From the NCBI GenBank assembly GCA_900708905.1, contig CAADRB010000008.1, positions 2,663,970-2,727,969 on the forward strand: a stretch of 64,000 nucleotides of DNA. Reading direction: 5' to 3'. The translations under genes were made by a program, and so were the position numbers. This document shows positions 37,833-50,375 of this stretch, piece by piece. A model generated the notes under the pieces. It was not told the DNA's origin and did no database searches. It saw only the letters and a program-made list of their open reading frames with translations. Source of the DNA: Hymenolepis diminuta (Eukaryota; Platyhelminthes; Cestoda; Cyclophyllidea; Hymenolepididae). Within the stretch, counting starts at the first letter, position 1. The number at the start of each line of letters is the position of its first letter.

Positions 37833-40561
37833 GTTTTTAGAAAGTATGAATTAAATAAGAGGAGCTTTTCGAGATTAAAGCACCTTTAAGTGAGGTTAAC
37901 ATACACGGTAAAAGCCAGGGCTCCTCCTGAAAGACATTGTTGAGCAATCACCCAGCCAGCGATATTAGACAAATCAAGCTAAACGTAAAGGACGCTCTAT
38001 TGCCACTTTATAAAGCTACAACTACTCAAGTCCCGGGAATAAAAGGGAAGAACTATAGATCAAATGAGATTTTTATTAAAAAAGTAAATTTATGTAGAAT
38101 TTATTGTGTGGTGATTGATTCACTCTCTGGCTCGCTTGATGCGATAAGTGCTCCTCTGGTGATCTTGTGAGCATAGCAGTCAAATAATCGATAATCAAGT
38201 GCATGAGGGGCGAAACTGAAGAGTTTAGCTCGAGCGCACCGGAAATATTCAATTAGGCCTTCCAGCAAGGCCTAGAGGAAGTTCACCAGAGATCTTGCTT
38301 AATTATTGTTCATCCAAATATTTTTGCTAACTTCACCACAAGCAAGATAGGAAGGAAATAAAACATATTGCATGAATACTTATTTTATGATAGAAGACGT
38401 CTGTTCTTCAGCTAGTAAACCAGAAAATTAGAAAAGTATAATGGAGAGCCATGTGTAAGAAAGGAAAGTATGCGATATTATGTCGAAATTTAGGAGCTTT
38501 GGAATCCGGAACAAATTGATTAGTGGATTAAGGCGATTAGTATATTACAAGCACAGGAAATGCCTTTGATTGAATCTCTTAAATTAGTCTGAAAGCTGAC
38601 CAAGTTAATCCGACTGTCCTCAACTTTCCCTTTCAAAATAAATCGTGCTAGGAAACTGCAATGTGTCTTGCACTTAAATATGTTCAACTACACCAAACTG
38701 GTATATTTATTTCCAGTTGAAGTCAAAAACACCCATTTAAATGTGCTCGTCTGTCTTCTCAAACTGAGAGCCACTTGTCATTCTAATGTGTGTTTTTGAA
38801 AGAGCACATTTGCATAAATAACTGTGTGCTCTTCTGTGCTTTTCAAGAAAGTACACATTCACTCTTTCTAACAAAGTAAATAGTGCAACATTCTCATGAC
38901 TTTCGATACCAGTATTTAATCAACTAATCGGTAGTTATACAAACATTTGGAAAAATATTAGCAACCACATAATCTTAAATGCTGTTCTCACTTAATTGAG
39001 ATGGCCTATCACAACCTCAGAATCGACGATGTGAACCCCCCTGTAATCCCTACAAATGAAATGAATTCTAATAACTTATTATAGGGCAATTATATTAGAT
39101 TTCACCTTGAGTGACTTCTGCTGAACCCTGTTATGTTTAAAAGGCCTTTATTAGTCTCATCTACTTGCTCATATCTGTAAAAGATGTAAATAAATTAAAA
39201 TGGCGTGTACAAACACTTGAGTATTTTAACAGGTCAACAAGCTCTGAATGTTGTGGATATAAACTCACTCATAAACCCAGACACCTAATAATGAAAATAG
39301 AGCTTTGGAATATTTGGATATTGCAGGGTGAATTATACCTCCAATGTCTCAGGGTGCAAATAAAGTAAAGGTCTACATCTTGATTTCATTATATGCTCCT
39401 TTCCATCCCCGTTTCGTTTTACAGTGGGCCAGTTCAGTTTTTCGCGTATTCGGATGCTATTCCACGATCAAAACTATACTTTTTTAAAGTATTTTTATGA
39501 TTAATAATAATTGAGACTTTGTCTATTACTTATAATTATTCAACCTTAATAGTGACTAGTAGTTCAAAATAAACGAAGACAGACCACAGAGACGAAACAT
39601 AAAATACTCAAACCGAAATTAAGTTATCTCAAATTGGATTGAATATTGCAATCATCAAAACACAGTGCTTGCAGATATTGTAATTTCTTTCGAGAATCTT
39701 CAACGTACATGTAAAAAAGGGAGCTAGGGGAAACACTCTACATAAGCATTAAAATGCTCTCACAGGACGTAAAACTATTGGTTTGCACCCAATTCATCAA
39801 GAACCAATCAACGTCATACTTTCATTTTTATGCACTGATGTACACAACCAGTCAGAAATGATCGATGTGGCGCACTAGCCAATCAGCCTCACGCGTAGGT
39901 TAAGCAACCCCCATGCACGCACTCAGGCAAACACGCACAGAGGCTAAGCATAGAGAGAAAGACGTACATATACGCACGCATAAGGCGTTCACTGTCTGCT
40001 GTGTTCGATCCTTGAAAGGAAAACAGATTCGTTTATTATTTTTCTCGCGAAGGAATATTGACTCAATTTTGTGGATTAACTTCTTCTGCGCTGAATCGTA
40101 CTTCTAATTTATTTATCCGCGAACTTTTGTGAGTTCTAGTTCTTGTTAATTTTTTACACACCCGGCTTAACCAGATAGTTGATTTCTTATCGATTTTTTA
40201 TTGCAGGCTTATGGCCAATTTTAGCATCGATGTGTTTTCGTTCAGTGTGTTAATTAGGCTTAATGGGTGGTCGGCAACTGTCGATTTTTTCTAATAATGG
40301 GTTGAATTATATAGATTTCAAAGTATTTTTTTCTGTTTTCGTAGATGATTTACTTGTGTGATGAAATATTTTCATACTTTTCTGAATTTTTGAGTTGAGG
40401 AAATCAATGCTTTTAACGAAATATAACCGTTTTTACAAATTGATTTTTCTCGTTTATCATAGGTCTGGTATATTTCTTTCTATCTGTGGGAATTCGGAGT
40501 TAATATCGTTTTGCATTCAGGCTGTCTACTAAGTTTTCTAGGTACATTTGTCAAGCCCTAG
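37833..40561. other. gene-poor region; CCAAT-containing stretch near 39.88 kb
   Basis: No gene was recognised. Around 39865-39970 the sequence becomes GC-richer and includes a CCAAT box at 39879-39883. It could be a promoter or untranslated first exon for the gene that follows, but nothing proves this. Confidence 0.4.
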
Positions 40562-40578
40562 CCAATAGAGGCGGGAAA
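40562..40578 (+). promoter_or_regulatory. CCAAT box plus E2F-type site
   Basis: CCAAT at 40562-40566 is followed by GCGGGAAA at 40571-40578, the reverse complement of the E2F consensus TTTCCCGC. An inverted CCAAT (40661-40665) and another CCAAT (40670-40674) follow within 110 bases. In metazoans this pairing is typical of promoters of genes expressed in dividing cells. Cell-cycle control of the adjoining gene is inferred from this. Confidence 0.5.
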
Positions 40579-42014
40579 TGACAAAGAACGTCAGAAATGT
40601 CACCATGGCAATTTCACATTCGTCTATCGTCGGTGGCGCTGGCGCCTCTCCCGGCTTTTAATTGGTCAGCCAATTATATGTCTTAAATGACTCATTCTCA
40701 CATCTCCATTTCAGGTTGTTCACCCCATGACGCATTCAAACAGCGTTTCATGTTTCTACTTGTCAAAGATTCCAAATCTTTAAATCTTAGTAAAGTGATC
40801 CTTGAATTGGGATATTCTAATACTCAGTTACGAAAAGTGAGTAATCATAATCGAAAGTTTGTGTGAAAGTTTATCTCCAATTTTTAAATATGCTTACAAG
40901 GGATGATAATCACACAATTGCAAGTATTAAACGAACCTGGATTTATCGCGTTTCAACAAAATCATTCATACTGTGTGCAATTGAGTCTATTTGGGAGCTC
41001 TCCTGATTTTAAAAGTCCCACTGAACTTTTTATAAAAGGTTGTCAAGGTTATCTTGAGTGCTTTTAAAGTTCGATTTATTCTCTGTATATCGGTTTTATA
41101 CTCCCCTATTTGTTAATAACGTCTGCCTTTGGATGTCAATTAGGGTACATAAATCTACTTAACAATCCACATGTCACATGTCCATGACTTGATTCTGGAC
41201 ACTAGTAATTTCCCGTAGTTACCATTTATGCTTCAATTTGAAATTAATTTCATAAATACAGACTGTTATAGGAGATAAGAGTTATGCAGAATTGAGATCG
41301 AGAGTTCTTTTTTAGGTTCGTTTAATTCATAACAAAGGGTGATTTTAGGACTCAGGGTTATTTCTTTAGTCCCTTTCACCCTTGTAGACCTGTTTGAGTT
41401 TCATTGACATGTATGCGGGGAGTATCTGGGTCAAGGTCGTGCGTCTGTCTGGCTCTGAATGAGACGTCTGTCCACACAATGTGGTAGGTCTACCGACAAG
41501 TCATACAATAGTTTTGGATTTAAACCACTCCAAACTTAATTCATTATCTGCTAGGGAATGATCTCACTTGGACGATAGAATATTTGAGGTATATCTGTGA
41601 AACTTAAAGGTAATTCTTTGCAGAGGTATAAGTAGTGCTTATTCTTTCAATTTCAGTGTTTAACCTAAGAATTGGACGGACTTATTTTAACATTGTCTTT
41701 GTATCTTTATGTGGCGTGTGCGTACGTAGTTCATTTCCTAGTATGCGAGACTTTATCTATATGTTATGTTTTTGGGAGAATTGGAAGATTTCGCTTCTTC
41801 TTTATCTGAAGATCAGAAATGTTCGGTCACCCACTTTAAGGTTTTTTCGAAGCAAGTAAGCCTAATTTTAGTAACTAAAAGTACCGAATGCTGTCAAATT
41901 TTCCAGTTTATTTCAACTGTTCCACCGTTCGAATATCTAAAATTCAATGGAATTATGCTTACTCTTGAGATGTACGCCATTACTAGGGATATTTTGACCA
42001 TTTTCCCACAATAA
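40578..42014 (+). CDS. small spliced gene of unknown function (predicted)
   Basis: Predicted exons are 40578-40632 (weakest part), 40715-40836, 41742-41855 and 41907-42014. Exons 2 to 4 have good splice borders (TTTCAG/GTGAGT, TTTCCTAG/GTAAGC, TTTTCCAG) and join in phase 0. The product is about 132 residues. It starts MTKNVRN, or MAIS at 40605, where ACCATGG is a strong start context, or Met at 40750 if exon 1 is untranslated. It is predicted helical, with blocks FKQRFMFLLVKDSKS, LELGYSNTQLRK, YARLYLYVMFLGELEDF and FNGIMLTLEMYAITRD. I do not recognise the family. The last intron is 51 bases and open in frame, so a retained form of about 149 residues is possible. The stop codon lies inside an AATAAA. 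The promoter-like sites just upstream suggest expression in dividing cells. Transcript evidence would be needed to confirm the model. Confidence 0.5.
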
Positions 42015-42015
42015 A
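42010..42015 (+). promoter_or_regulatory. AATAAA overlapping the stop codon of the small gene
   Basis: The TAA stop at 42012-42014 is embedded in AATAAA. If this signal is used, the 3' UTR would be only some 15-30 bases. Confidence 0.4.
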
Positions 42016-44720
42016 AAGTCGACTGCTATTGAAAGTAACTTATTTCCCTAATAGACTTCAGCTAATTGAATCAGCGAGATATCAGACATTTTCGGTAAAT
42101 TTTCTCAAGAACTAATTTGAGCGATGCAGGTATGTGTATTCAAACGCAAAATTCACCTATCGTTCTCAATTCTCATGTTCAAAATCCTGTTTGAGATCAC
42201 GCTTTCATATGTGCTTTCTCATGGTCAACCGGGTTTCGTGACTTGGCCTGCTTAGCAGAGGGGTACACATATGAAATCTGCATAAATAATGTGCCTCCAC
42301 CATTAGACAATCTGTTACCATGATTTTTATGCATATTACGTGATCAGGAAATAGATACAGGGCTATGTTAATGCATTCGCCTTGATCATACCAATCTAAT
42401 ACAATTATTGATCGATATTCTTGATGAATTCTGAGCGCTAGATCTATATTTACGCTTAGTTCCGAGTTCCTTTAACGCTAATTTTAGGTAGAGGATTTTG
42501 AAGCCTTGATGAGATATTCGTATCCTGTCTCCGTTCTCTTGATCAGTACTAACCGATTGAAAGCATGACTTCTCACTTAGCCTGCCTTATTTACTTGTCA
42601 TGCTAAAGCTAAAGATATCAGTTTTAACCTTATAATAAAGCTCTTGAAATTAAATATCCAAAACTAGACTCGAAAATCAAATGGAAGTAATGAAACTCAT
42701 ACTAAATAATGATGAAATTGTCTTGAGTTTTTGTTAAGCTGATGTCTTAGCCTTTATGAGGGTATAAGAATGTGTGATCCTAACATTCAATAGTGCAGAT
42801 TCTACATTTATGTTCTTTGTTTTCTTCCTATTAAAATATTTTCATACGAACAAAAAGCCTATTAGGCAAATAGGCGAAAGTAGTAGAATTTGTTGCTTTG
42901 TTCTTCGGTATCATTTTAAAAATGGACTGTTTCCTTTTTCTGCTTATTTTATATGGACTGTGTAAACAAATTGTCGATTTTGTATAACAGTCGCACTAAA
43001 TTTTGTGGACTCTCGTCAGTTTTAATTATACCTATCACATAACTACAGTTATTTTTGTTCACTTCGACCTTGATACTTCGTCATTTAAGAAGTAGCATTT
43101 CCATCCTTATTCGGTTGTTAGAGCCTTAGTTTGGAGATTGTTCTAGAATTCTCATTGAATATCAGGATTTCTTCCTTACCCTTTTATTTGTTTGGTTAAT
43201 ATATAGACCTTGTGCTAATTCGTTCTACCCTTGATCTGAAATACCTACAGCATAGTAATTAACCTCGATCTCCTCCAACCATGGTGTGCAATTCAGGTCA
43301 GTAGCGTTGTTTTTTGTTATTATTGCTGTTGTTCGCCTTTGTTACTCTTACTACTTTCTAGGTTATGGCACTCTTATAAATAATCCTCATAATGTAGCGT
43401 ATTGACATACGAAAACTCAAGACCGAGAGAGCACGTCTTGACTATATCATAGTGTATTGAGCCAAATTACACTTGGGTAAAAAAGTGTAAACGTTAGAGG
43501 GGACAAGAGCTTACCATATCCATAATGCAGGTGTCTGGGCATCACACGTGCTAATCGGAAAGCTGGAGTTCTAACTCTTTGTTTTCGCCCCAGAGTAGTT
43601 TCCCAAAATGTGTAAGGTGACTTTTTAGATGTAAATCGGGTTAATTAAGTTGATCAACAGTCGTTAGCTTCTGCTGGTGATAATTAGCATATTACCAGGG
43701 CCGCCAGTAAACAGATTTTTGATAATCACACTCACATCTATTTGTTTCTTTTTTGTAATACAGATGATCTGACTTCTCTTACAAACTACAGTAGTCCTCT
43801 GAATTAGTCAATAAATTTATGAAACTAGTCAGAGTAATGGTTATTATGTAGCTCTACTGTAAGAGAAGATTCTGAGAGAGATTTGATCATTGGAAAATAT
43901 TAGTTGCATATGGACTTTACATGAGGAGGAGGAGGAATGGCGACGGCATTCAACTTCTAGCTCTCCAGTTTTCTTTATAACTTTAGTAAAAAAGAAAACT
44001 CCTCCGTATAAGAATAAGATCGGGCCACCGAGTGAAGCCTGTTTGAACAAAAATATTATTAAAACAGTAATCTGAGGTTTTCCAGCTTTGTAACAAAGAA
44101 ATCATCCATAGCAACTCATCTGAACACGATCTAACAGTATCCGTGGTCGTTCATCCGGGGCTCCACTGAATAGAATAAAAGTACGGAAATAATAAGAAAT
44201 CAATATCTGTATAATCCCAAATCAATAGTCTTAGCGATTTATCCATTGGAAGTCCTATCCATTTGTCTTTTATGCACGGGGAAACATCTAAATGCATATG
44301 AATAGGAATCTTGTTCAATTCAAATTGAAATCGAGATCAACAAGAATGAGGATAAGAGAAGCAGGAGAACTCTATTTCATCTTACCTCCAAAATCATCTA
44401 ATTCTGTCATTTTTTTTTCATTTTGAAAGTCTAGCTGACATGATTTCGTTGCCATCCTTTTTCACCAATTGGTAGGTCATCTTGAAGTTTGTGGTGATGG
44501 ATCCGCTCGTGCTTTTTCATTTCCCTTTTATTTGCAAAAACCGTCGATTATCGTCTCCTATCTGTTTGTTCATCTCATAGTTTACAGCTATTCTTGTTTT
44601 ACTCTGATGGCACTTGTTCTTAAGTTAAACTTTGTAAAGTTTTTTTTTATAAATCTTCTGTGGATAGATCAAGCCTACTGAACTTCCTCCGAAAAATGTG
44701 ATTTTGGGATCTGACCAACA
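42016..44720. other. gene-poor region
   Basis: AT-rich DNA without recognised genes or repeats. The short frames at 42774-42965 and 43844-44075 have no support. Confidence 0.5.
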
Positions 44721-44787
44721 GGGGAAAGTGAGGATGAGCTTTCCTACGCCACGTCGGCAATCTGTGACACCTCGTCTGATCCCCAAT
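44721..44787 (+). CDS. candidate 5' coding exon of an unidentified gene
   Basis: An acceptor-like CCAACAG precedes 44721, an ATG follows at 44734, and 18 codons read MSFPTPRRQSVTPRLIPN up to a GTATGTG donor at 44788. The segment is clearly richer in GC than its surroundings. The peptide is Pro/Arg/Ser-rich, like a disordered N-terminus with possible phosphorylation sites. No following exon could be assigned, so this is only a candidate. An alternative donor at 44792 is also possible. Confidence 0.3.
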
Positions 44788-44988
44788 GTATGTGACCCCA
44801 ATTTATAACCTCGCGCCTTTAGAGGGGGAAGATTTTAGTGGCGGTTTGCATGCACGCACGTTCACAGCGTGTATTTCTGCCTTTGCACATTTTCTGCTTG
44901 ATGATTTGATGATTTTTTCCTTATACTTGCCTAATTATTAAGCAGGCATTAAGTACTAGTTGTAGTTTAGAGGTAGAGATGAGCGTAT

Positions 44989-45019
44989 CACACACACATA
45001 CACACACACACACACACAC
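44989..45019. repeat. (CA)n microsatellite
   Basis: A run of CA dinucleotides about 31 bases long with one interruption (CACATACA). It is likely polymorphic. Confidence 0.95.
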
Positions 45020-46544
45020 TTGCATTTGAAGTAATAAAACATTCAGGTCTAGTTCTCGGTGCTGACCGTAATGCACCACTACATTCCCATCATCATAAAT
45101 TGCGTTTTATCATCCGTGAGACAATGACTTGGATGCAAAATTAATGACTTGTGTGTAACATGGGGGACTAGAACGAATTGGGAAGATCGTTCGTTGAATG
45201 CAATGTGGGCCACATTATTCTATATCCTGTTTCTATTTGGATATTGTATATGGATTCACTGAAATTCCATTAAAGGATTGGCACTCTACTGGGATTTAAA
45301 TGTATCGCTTACTTTTTTTTTATTAGACATAGTGGCAGCCTCTAGCTCTCTGAATTTGGTGGTATATACAAAAAGTTGTGTTAATTCATATTAATAGAAT
45401 GCTGTTTAAAAGGATAGCTTTATTATAGGTTCAGATTAATAAGATTTTTCTTTGTTTTAATAGCAGCTATTGTTGACTGTTTAAACTATGACTGCCACTC
45501 TTTCGAACTTTGTACCCTTTTAAGCAGATGTATTTAGCCTCTCTTTTGACTGTTAACTCAGTATCATTCTTTAATAATTTAGTGGAGTTTATGTATAGTT
45601 TTCAGCGTCAGAAATTTCAAAGTTGTGGTCTGTCTACTTTACGAGGTTTGCTGTGTGATTTAGTTTGAAATCGTTCGCCCATGTACTTATGAAGAGAGTG
45701 ATACATTATACTATTTGGACAGGTGGGAAAAAAGTTTTGATGTTTTAATTTTGAAAAGAGGGTACGAAGAACTCGGTCTATAAGATTTGAGATTTCACTT
45801 CGTCCGTTACTCAGCTCAGGTTAAATAATATGTTCAGCTATTTTTGCTACTTCGGGTATTCGCTAAATTTAGTCGTCTGCATCATTCACTATGGAGTAGC
45901 GTCACCTCTAAAGTCAGGACAGTAGATAGTGTTCTCTAATATGAGGGTTTGAGATGCTCATTTTAACTGTTTTTAGAAGCTTCTCTGGTCCTTGTGCTTA
46001 CTCAATTCAAGATAAATTCTATTGTAACTTAGCTGGAAGCGTTTCTGTTATGAAACTGAGCTGCATCTAGCTAATCTGTGTCGAAAGCATAATTTAAAGG
46101 CTTTTTCATAACCTTCCTGCCTCTGTTTAATGTAAAAATACAAACGAAGGAATGGTAGTATTCCTTTCATCTTTAATATACGCTGTTTACAAACAGCCCA
46201 ACGAAACAGTAATCGAATGTGGCTACATTAACAACAATTTGCTTTTATGCAACTTATTAATTTATTTTTAGAATTACTCTTTCATTACTGTGATGCACTC
46301 CCACTACCTAAATGCGTTTTACTGCGTTTCCTACCTTCTTTCCAAAAAAGTTAAAATCGTCCTACTTGGATCGACCAATCAGGGCTTGACCTTGAGGTTG
46401 CAACACTTGTTCAATTTAGTCGATTAGCTCGCAGCTCCTGCTCTCTTCCTAAAAGGACATCCTTGTCCTCGTTTAAATACCAATTATCCCGTGGCGAATT
46501 TCAAATGTGTTTGACATTTATAAATGGACATCTGTTAGAAGCTA

Positions 46545-46665
46545 TATATCTAGGACATCATTTAGTAGGCGGAATGACCAACTGCACTGGTTATATCTGG
46601 CTAATAAAGAGAGGTGGCGGAATTCGAGTTTTTCATCGGTGAGGCCTCAGGAAGCTACTCCTTAA
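46545..46665 (+). repeat. tRNA-derived SINE body fragment
   Basis: TAGGCGGAATGACCAACTGC, then TATATCTGGCTAATAAAGAG, then GGCGGAATTCGAGTTTTTCA follow the body of the 16-kb and 63-kb copies. The tRNA-like head is missing or unrecognisable. Confidence 0.65.
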
Positions 46666-49600
46666 ACCAAAATAAGTATTGTAAAACAATTATGTACCTA
46701 GATCATGCTTTAGGCTTTGTGGTCTTTCTCGTACAACTAGTTAAAAAATGGAATAATCCATTTATAACTTTATCCTTAATTAAATGTACGCACATAATCC
46801 AAACTAATACAGTTCGCTTATCCATAAACATTGTATATAATAAACTAGTCGAATTAGCTATTAGTTGTAAGATTCGGGAATGGGTATTATCTGAGCTAAA
46901 ATATGCGAACTTATGTAGATTCTAGCTTATCGTTTTCAGTTGCAGATTGAGGGCATTCATGCATTTATTTCCTCCATTTAATCGATATGAAAATGGGTTG
47001 AACAGGAACATGCATAATATTCGCTATATACTTTACTGAGGGGGAGGAATTTCGTTCTTGAAAGTAATGATTTCTTGCTAGCCAAAGTTGTGATCGTGAA
47101 ATTGTTTGGTCCAGTTCGTATTTAGTCTCGAGGGCTTTTATTTGAATACTGCCGAATTTCGGTTTTCGTGAACAAAGACTTGCACATATTAAGCTTTTTG
47201 TAACACTTTTAGCAGTCTCGCGAAGTATTATTGTGTTATTAAAAACCAACGGCAAGGCAGAAAATTATCATTTCTTCATGGTAGAAAGGGGACTGAAATC
47301 GAGGGATAAAGCGGAGAGAATCGAAAGTGTATTGAGAATAAAGTCTGAGTATCAAGGGCCCTATTTTTTAGGTTTTTGTTTTCCGGTTGTATAATGTTTA
47401 CTTGTATTATATATATTCCATAATTCCAATTTCATTCCTTGGATTATTGAGCACATTCTTATCTGCGATGTTCACTGTTCTTTGACTAGAATCGTCGACT
47501 TTGTCACTTTAATTCATTGTTTTTCTTCCAAAGACCGCGAAAATGGAATTGTCTGAAGTGGTTTACATGATCTTAGCATGACAGAACCCATTAGACTTCT
47601 AATATTTATTGAATTTATTCTTGTTCCTCCAAATATTGGGGAAGTTATTAAGTGAAGATATAGTCTTAACTGTCATTTCCTCTATAAGAATCGACGTATT
47701 GGAAGATGGCTCCCTTAATTTCCTTTATGAAAGTGCAGTAATCTAATTGTCTTTATACGCTGTCCTCTTAGATGCCCAATAATCGGTTTTCATTTGGCTA
47801 CTTTTATCACTCAACCAGTGGCAATTCATTTTACTTCAAAACTGCATTTTTATCACTCCTAATTCAGAATGCAGAAGGCAAGAAAACATTTAATCAAATT
47901 CACACCTTCCCAAATACCTCCTATCAAAATTCGACTTTATCTAGGCTTCTCGTAATGGGTATTTTGAATAACATCAACCTTCATATCGTAATTAACCAGT
48001 CGCGTATAAAAATAACCCGAACGTTGTTTTTTCTATGCAAAAATATGTGTATTTGTGTGTGAGCTGTGATGACAGAGTAATCTTTTCAGCATTGATCGGT
48101 AGACCATTTATCTCCCCAAAAAGCAGATCCATTGTTTGAACAGAATTCCGTAGAAATTGGCCTATTCACTCACTTTCAGGATTTAAATTTGGTTTATATG
48201 GTATGCTCCCTTGGTACATGGACGGATTAAGTGTTTTTTTGCTTTCTTTTCTTAGTTTTTTTGTGTTGCGTACATTTGAATGGATTAAGACCTTTGGCTG
48301 CTTGTATTCTCTTGGTATTTTGAAGAGATTTCCACCTAGTAAGGTAAATTCTATCGTCATGTATTTATATGCTAATTGCTGTTTCTTTCTTTTCCGTTCA
48401 TTTTTCAAACCGTTTAGATTATCGTACTCTTACTAATGCACCATTTTACGTACCTCCTACACAAATTTACGTAAATCATGTGTAGTAAGCGTGAAATCTT
48501 AATACACCTGCGAATATTTTGCATTTTGATAAAATACCTAGTAATAGCAACGGTTTATTTCTGAAAAGCAGCCTTGAGCAAGATGATTAATTACTGCTCT
48601 TTAATACTTCTGGTTGGGAATGAAGTCTTGTCACTTTGCATTACAGGCTAACCAGGCAGTTAATCGATAACCGATATCATCTTAATCAGAAAGGTATCTT
48701 TTAAAAAGTAATCTGGCTTCTTCCTACTGGGTCTGAGAAACTAATCATAGTATTACCTCAGTGTGCACCTAGCAGTATCAGAGTGGCAGCCTAGATTATA
48801 ACATTATCTTTTTTCATGCCGTTATTTGCATAAATATTATCAACTTTTACACGCTAATATAACCATGTTATTTATTTTTTTATGAAGCAAACTATCACAA
48901 CCAAATATTGAGATTCAGATATCTTTCCGACAACTTCCTTCCATTACTTGAATCAATACATTTCGTCACTATTTACTACTTGCCATTTTATTCAGCCTGC
49001 TTTTATTTCTGTCACCCTTAGAGGCCACTTGAACCGATCAAATAGGCACTTGAAAATAAAATATTTTCGGGGGGAGAATTTTATTTTTGTTGGTTTAAAG
49101 ATTTGTGTTTTAAGAGAATGGTTCGTTTAGATTTTGTGAGTGAAAACCAAAGCAAAATTATTTATTTTTTGGCCTGTTTTCATACCGGAAATTATGCTTT
49201 AAATTTGAATTACTCCAGCACTAACAGTTGTCGCCAAATAATCCGATCGTAACTCCGGTGTCGCCTGTTGGTTTTACTTATCAACTTAAACACTATATCC
49301 CTTCTTATCTTTTATATTTTCTAATCATAAAAGGGGGAGGTTTATTTGCATTCGGTGACTGAAATTACAGCTTGTGTTGACTACATATCATCATAAAATG
49401 AGCAAATAATAAGTATGAATATATAGATTTTGAGTCCGACATGGCAGGAGTCAAATTCGAAACTTGACCCTAAACTATCTTTTATTACTTCGTTTTGTTA
49501 GCAAAGCTTTCTGTAGCACCGTTTATGTATATTTCGCGTACTCGATATTCATTTCTCAAGAATTGATGAGGATGATTAAAAATATTTGTTTTCTTAAATA

Positions 49601-50134
49601 CCTTTCTCTCCCTCGAAATATGGTTCAGCTATTTGTATCCAACCTTTGTTGATCGACGCAAATGAAAGCTATTGTACTGCCACCTTTTATGTAGACCAGT
49701 GCACCCTTTCGTTAACAAAGACCACCACACCATGTCAAAAATAAACCTACATGATTAATGAAGGCACATGACATTTCTTTTATTTCTTCGATTCATCCTT
49801 TCTTTACACATGCGAGAGAGTGATTTTTTCGCGTGTGCGTTTTTTTCCTTTTTATCGGGGTGTGTACTTATGTGATGACTATCGTCTACAGTAATAAAAA
49901 GGAAGGGTCTTTCGCTTCGTTTGCGCAAATAGTGACACATATCCATCTATGCGCATGCATGGGCCTAACGGCACCACCAACTGTTCCTTCATGGTCTTCC
50001 CTCTCTTTTTTCTCTATACCACTTCCAGATTGGTAGTCATTAAGAAAACGCGCCCCCACATGGTCATACTGTGATGTTGAACAAACGATTTGGATACTTT
50101 ATCCTATATCTCCGTTTACTAATAAAGGTGGTAT

Positions 50135-50375
50135 ACGCTGTACTGTAGCTGAGTGGACATAGTTTGGGAAAATAGTGGGAAGACTTGGTCCGTGGGATCC
50201 GGGATTTGTGCCTCTTTGGAGGGATATATGGTGCTACTTTTCAAAAGATCTTTTGAAGAGGCATGTAATTAATATGATGTCAATGCTGGGAATGACATTC
50301 TCGTATGTGATGTTTCAACCATCCCTAACTTTTATGACTAAAGCAATGGGAAATTGGACGCTTAAAATCTGTTGA
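50135..50375 (+). repeat. unnamed interspersed repeat, copy 2 of family A
   Basis: This is the counterpart of 31524-31745 and the less decayed of the two. It carries an open frame of 66 codons (50175-50375) rich in Trp, Met and Phe, for example WDPGFVPLWRDIW. The frame may be a remnant of a mobile-element protein, but it matches no family I recognise. Confidence 0.55.

Larger units (their letters stand above)
44788..50134. other. gene-poor region with one microsatellite and one SINE copy
   Basis: It contains the (CA)n tract at 44989-45019 and a SINE piece at about 46545. A splice-bounded 88-base open segment at 48256-48343 and the frames 46965-47255 (minus) and 47772-48062 (plus) are the longest open stretches. 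None shows a recognisable family. Confidence 0.45.

Noticed and set aside
46614..46925. 103-residue open frame, one of the longest in the window
   Set aside because: It starts inside a SINE fragment and continues into AT-rich DNA with no motif or splice signal.
46965..47255. 96-residue minus-strand frame
   Set aside because: No motif, no splice partner and no conservation evidence in the window.
47772..48062. 96-residue plus-strand frame preceded by TCCTCTTAG
   Set aside because: Despite an acceptor-like start, the composition is that of the AT-rich background and no domain is visible.
48256..48343. Splice-bounded 88-base open segment
   Set aside because: Borders are acceptable, but no partner exon fits in phase and the peptide is unremarkable.
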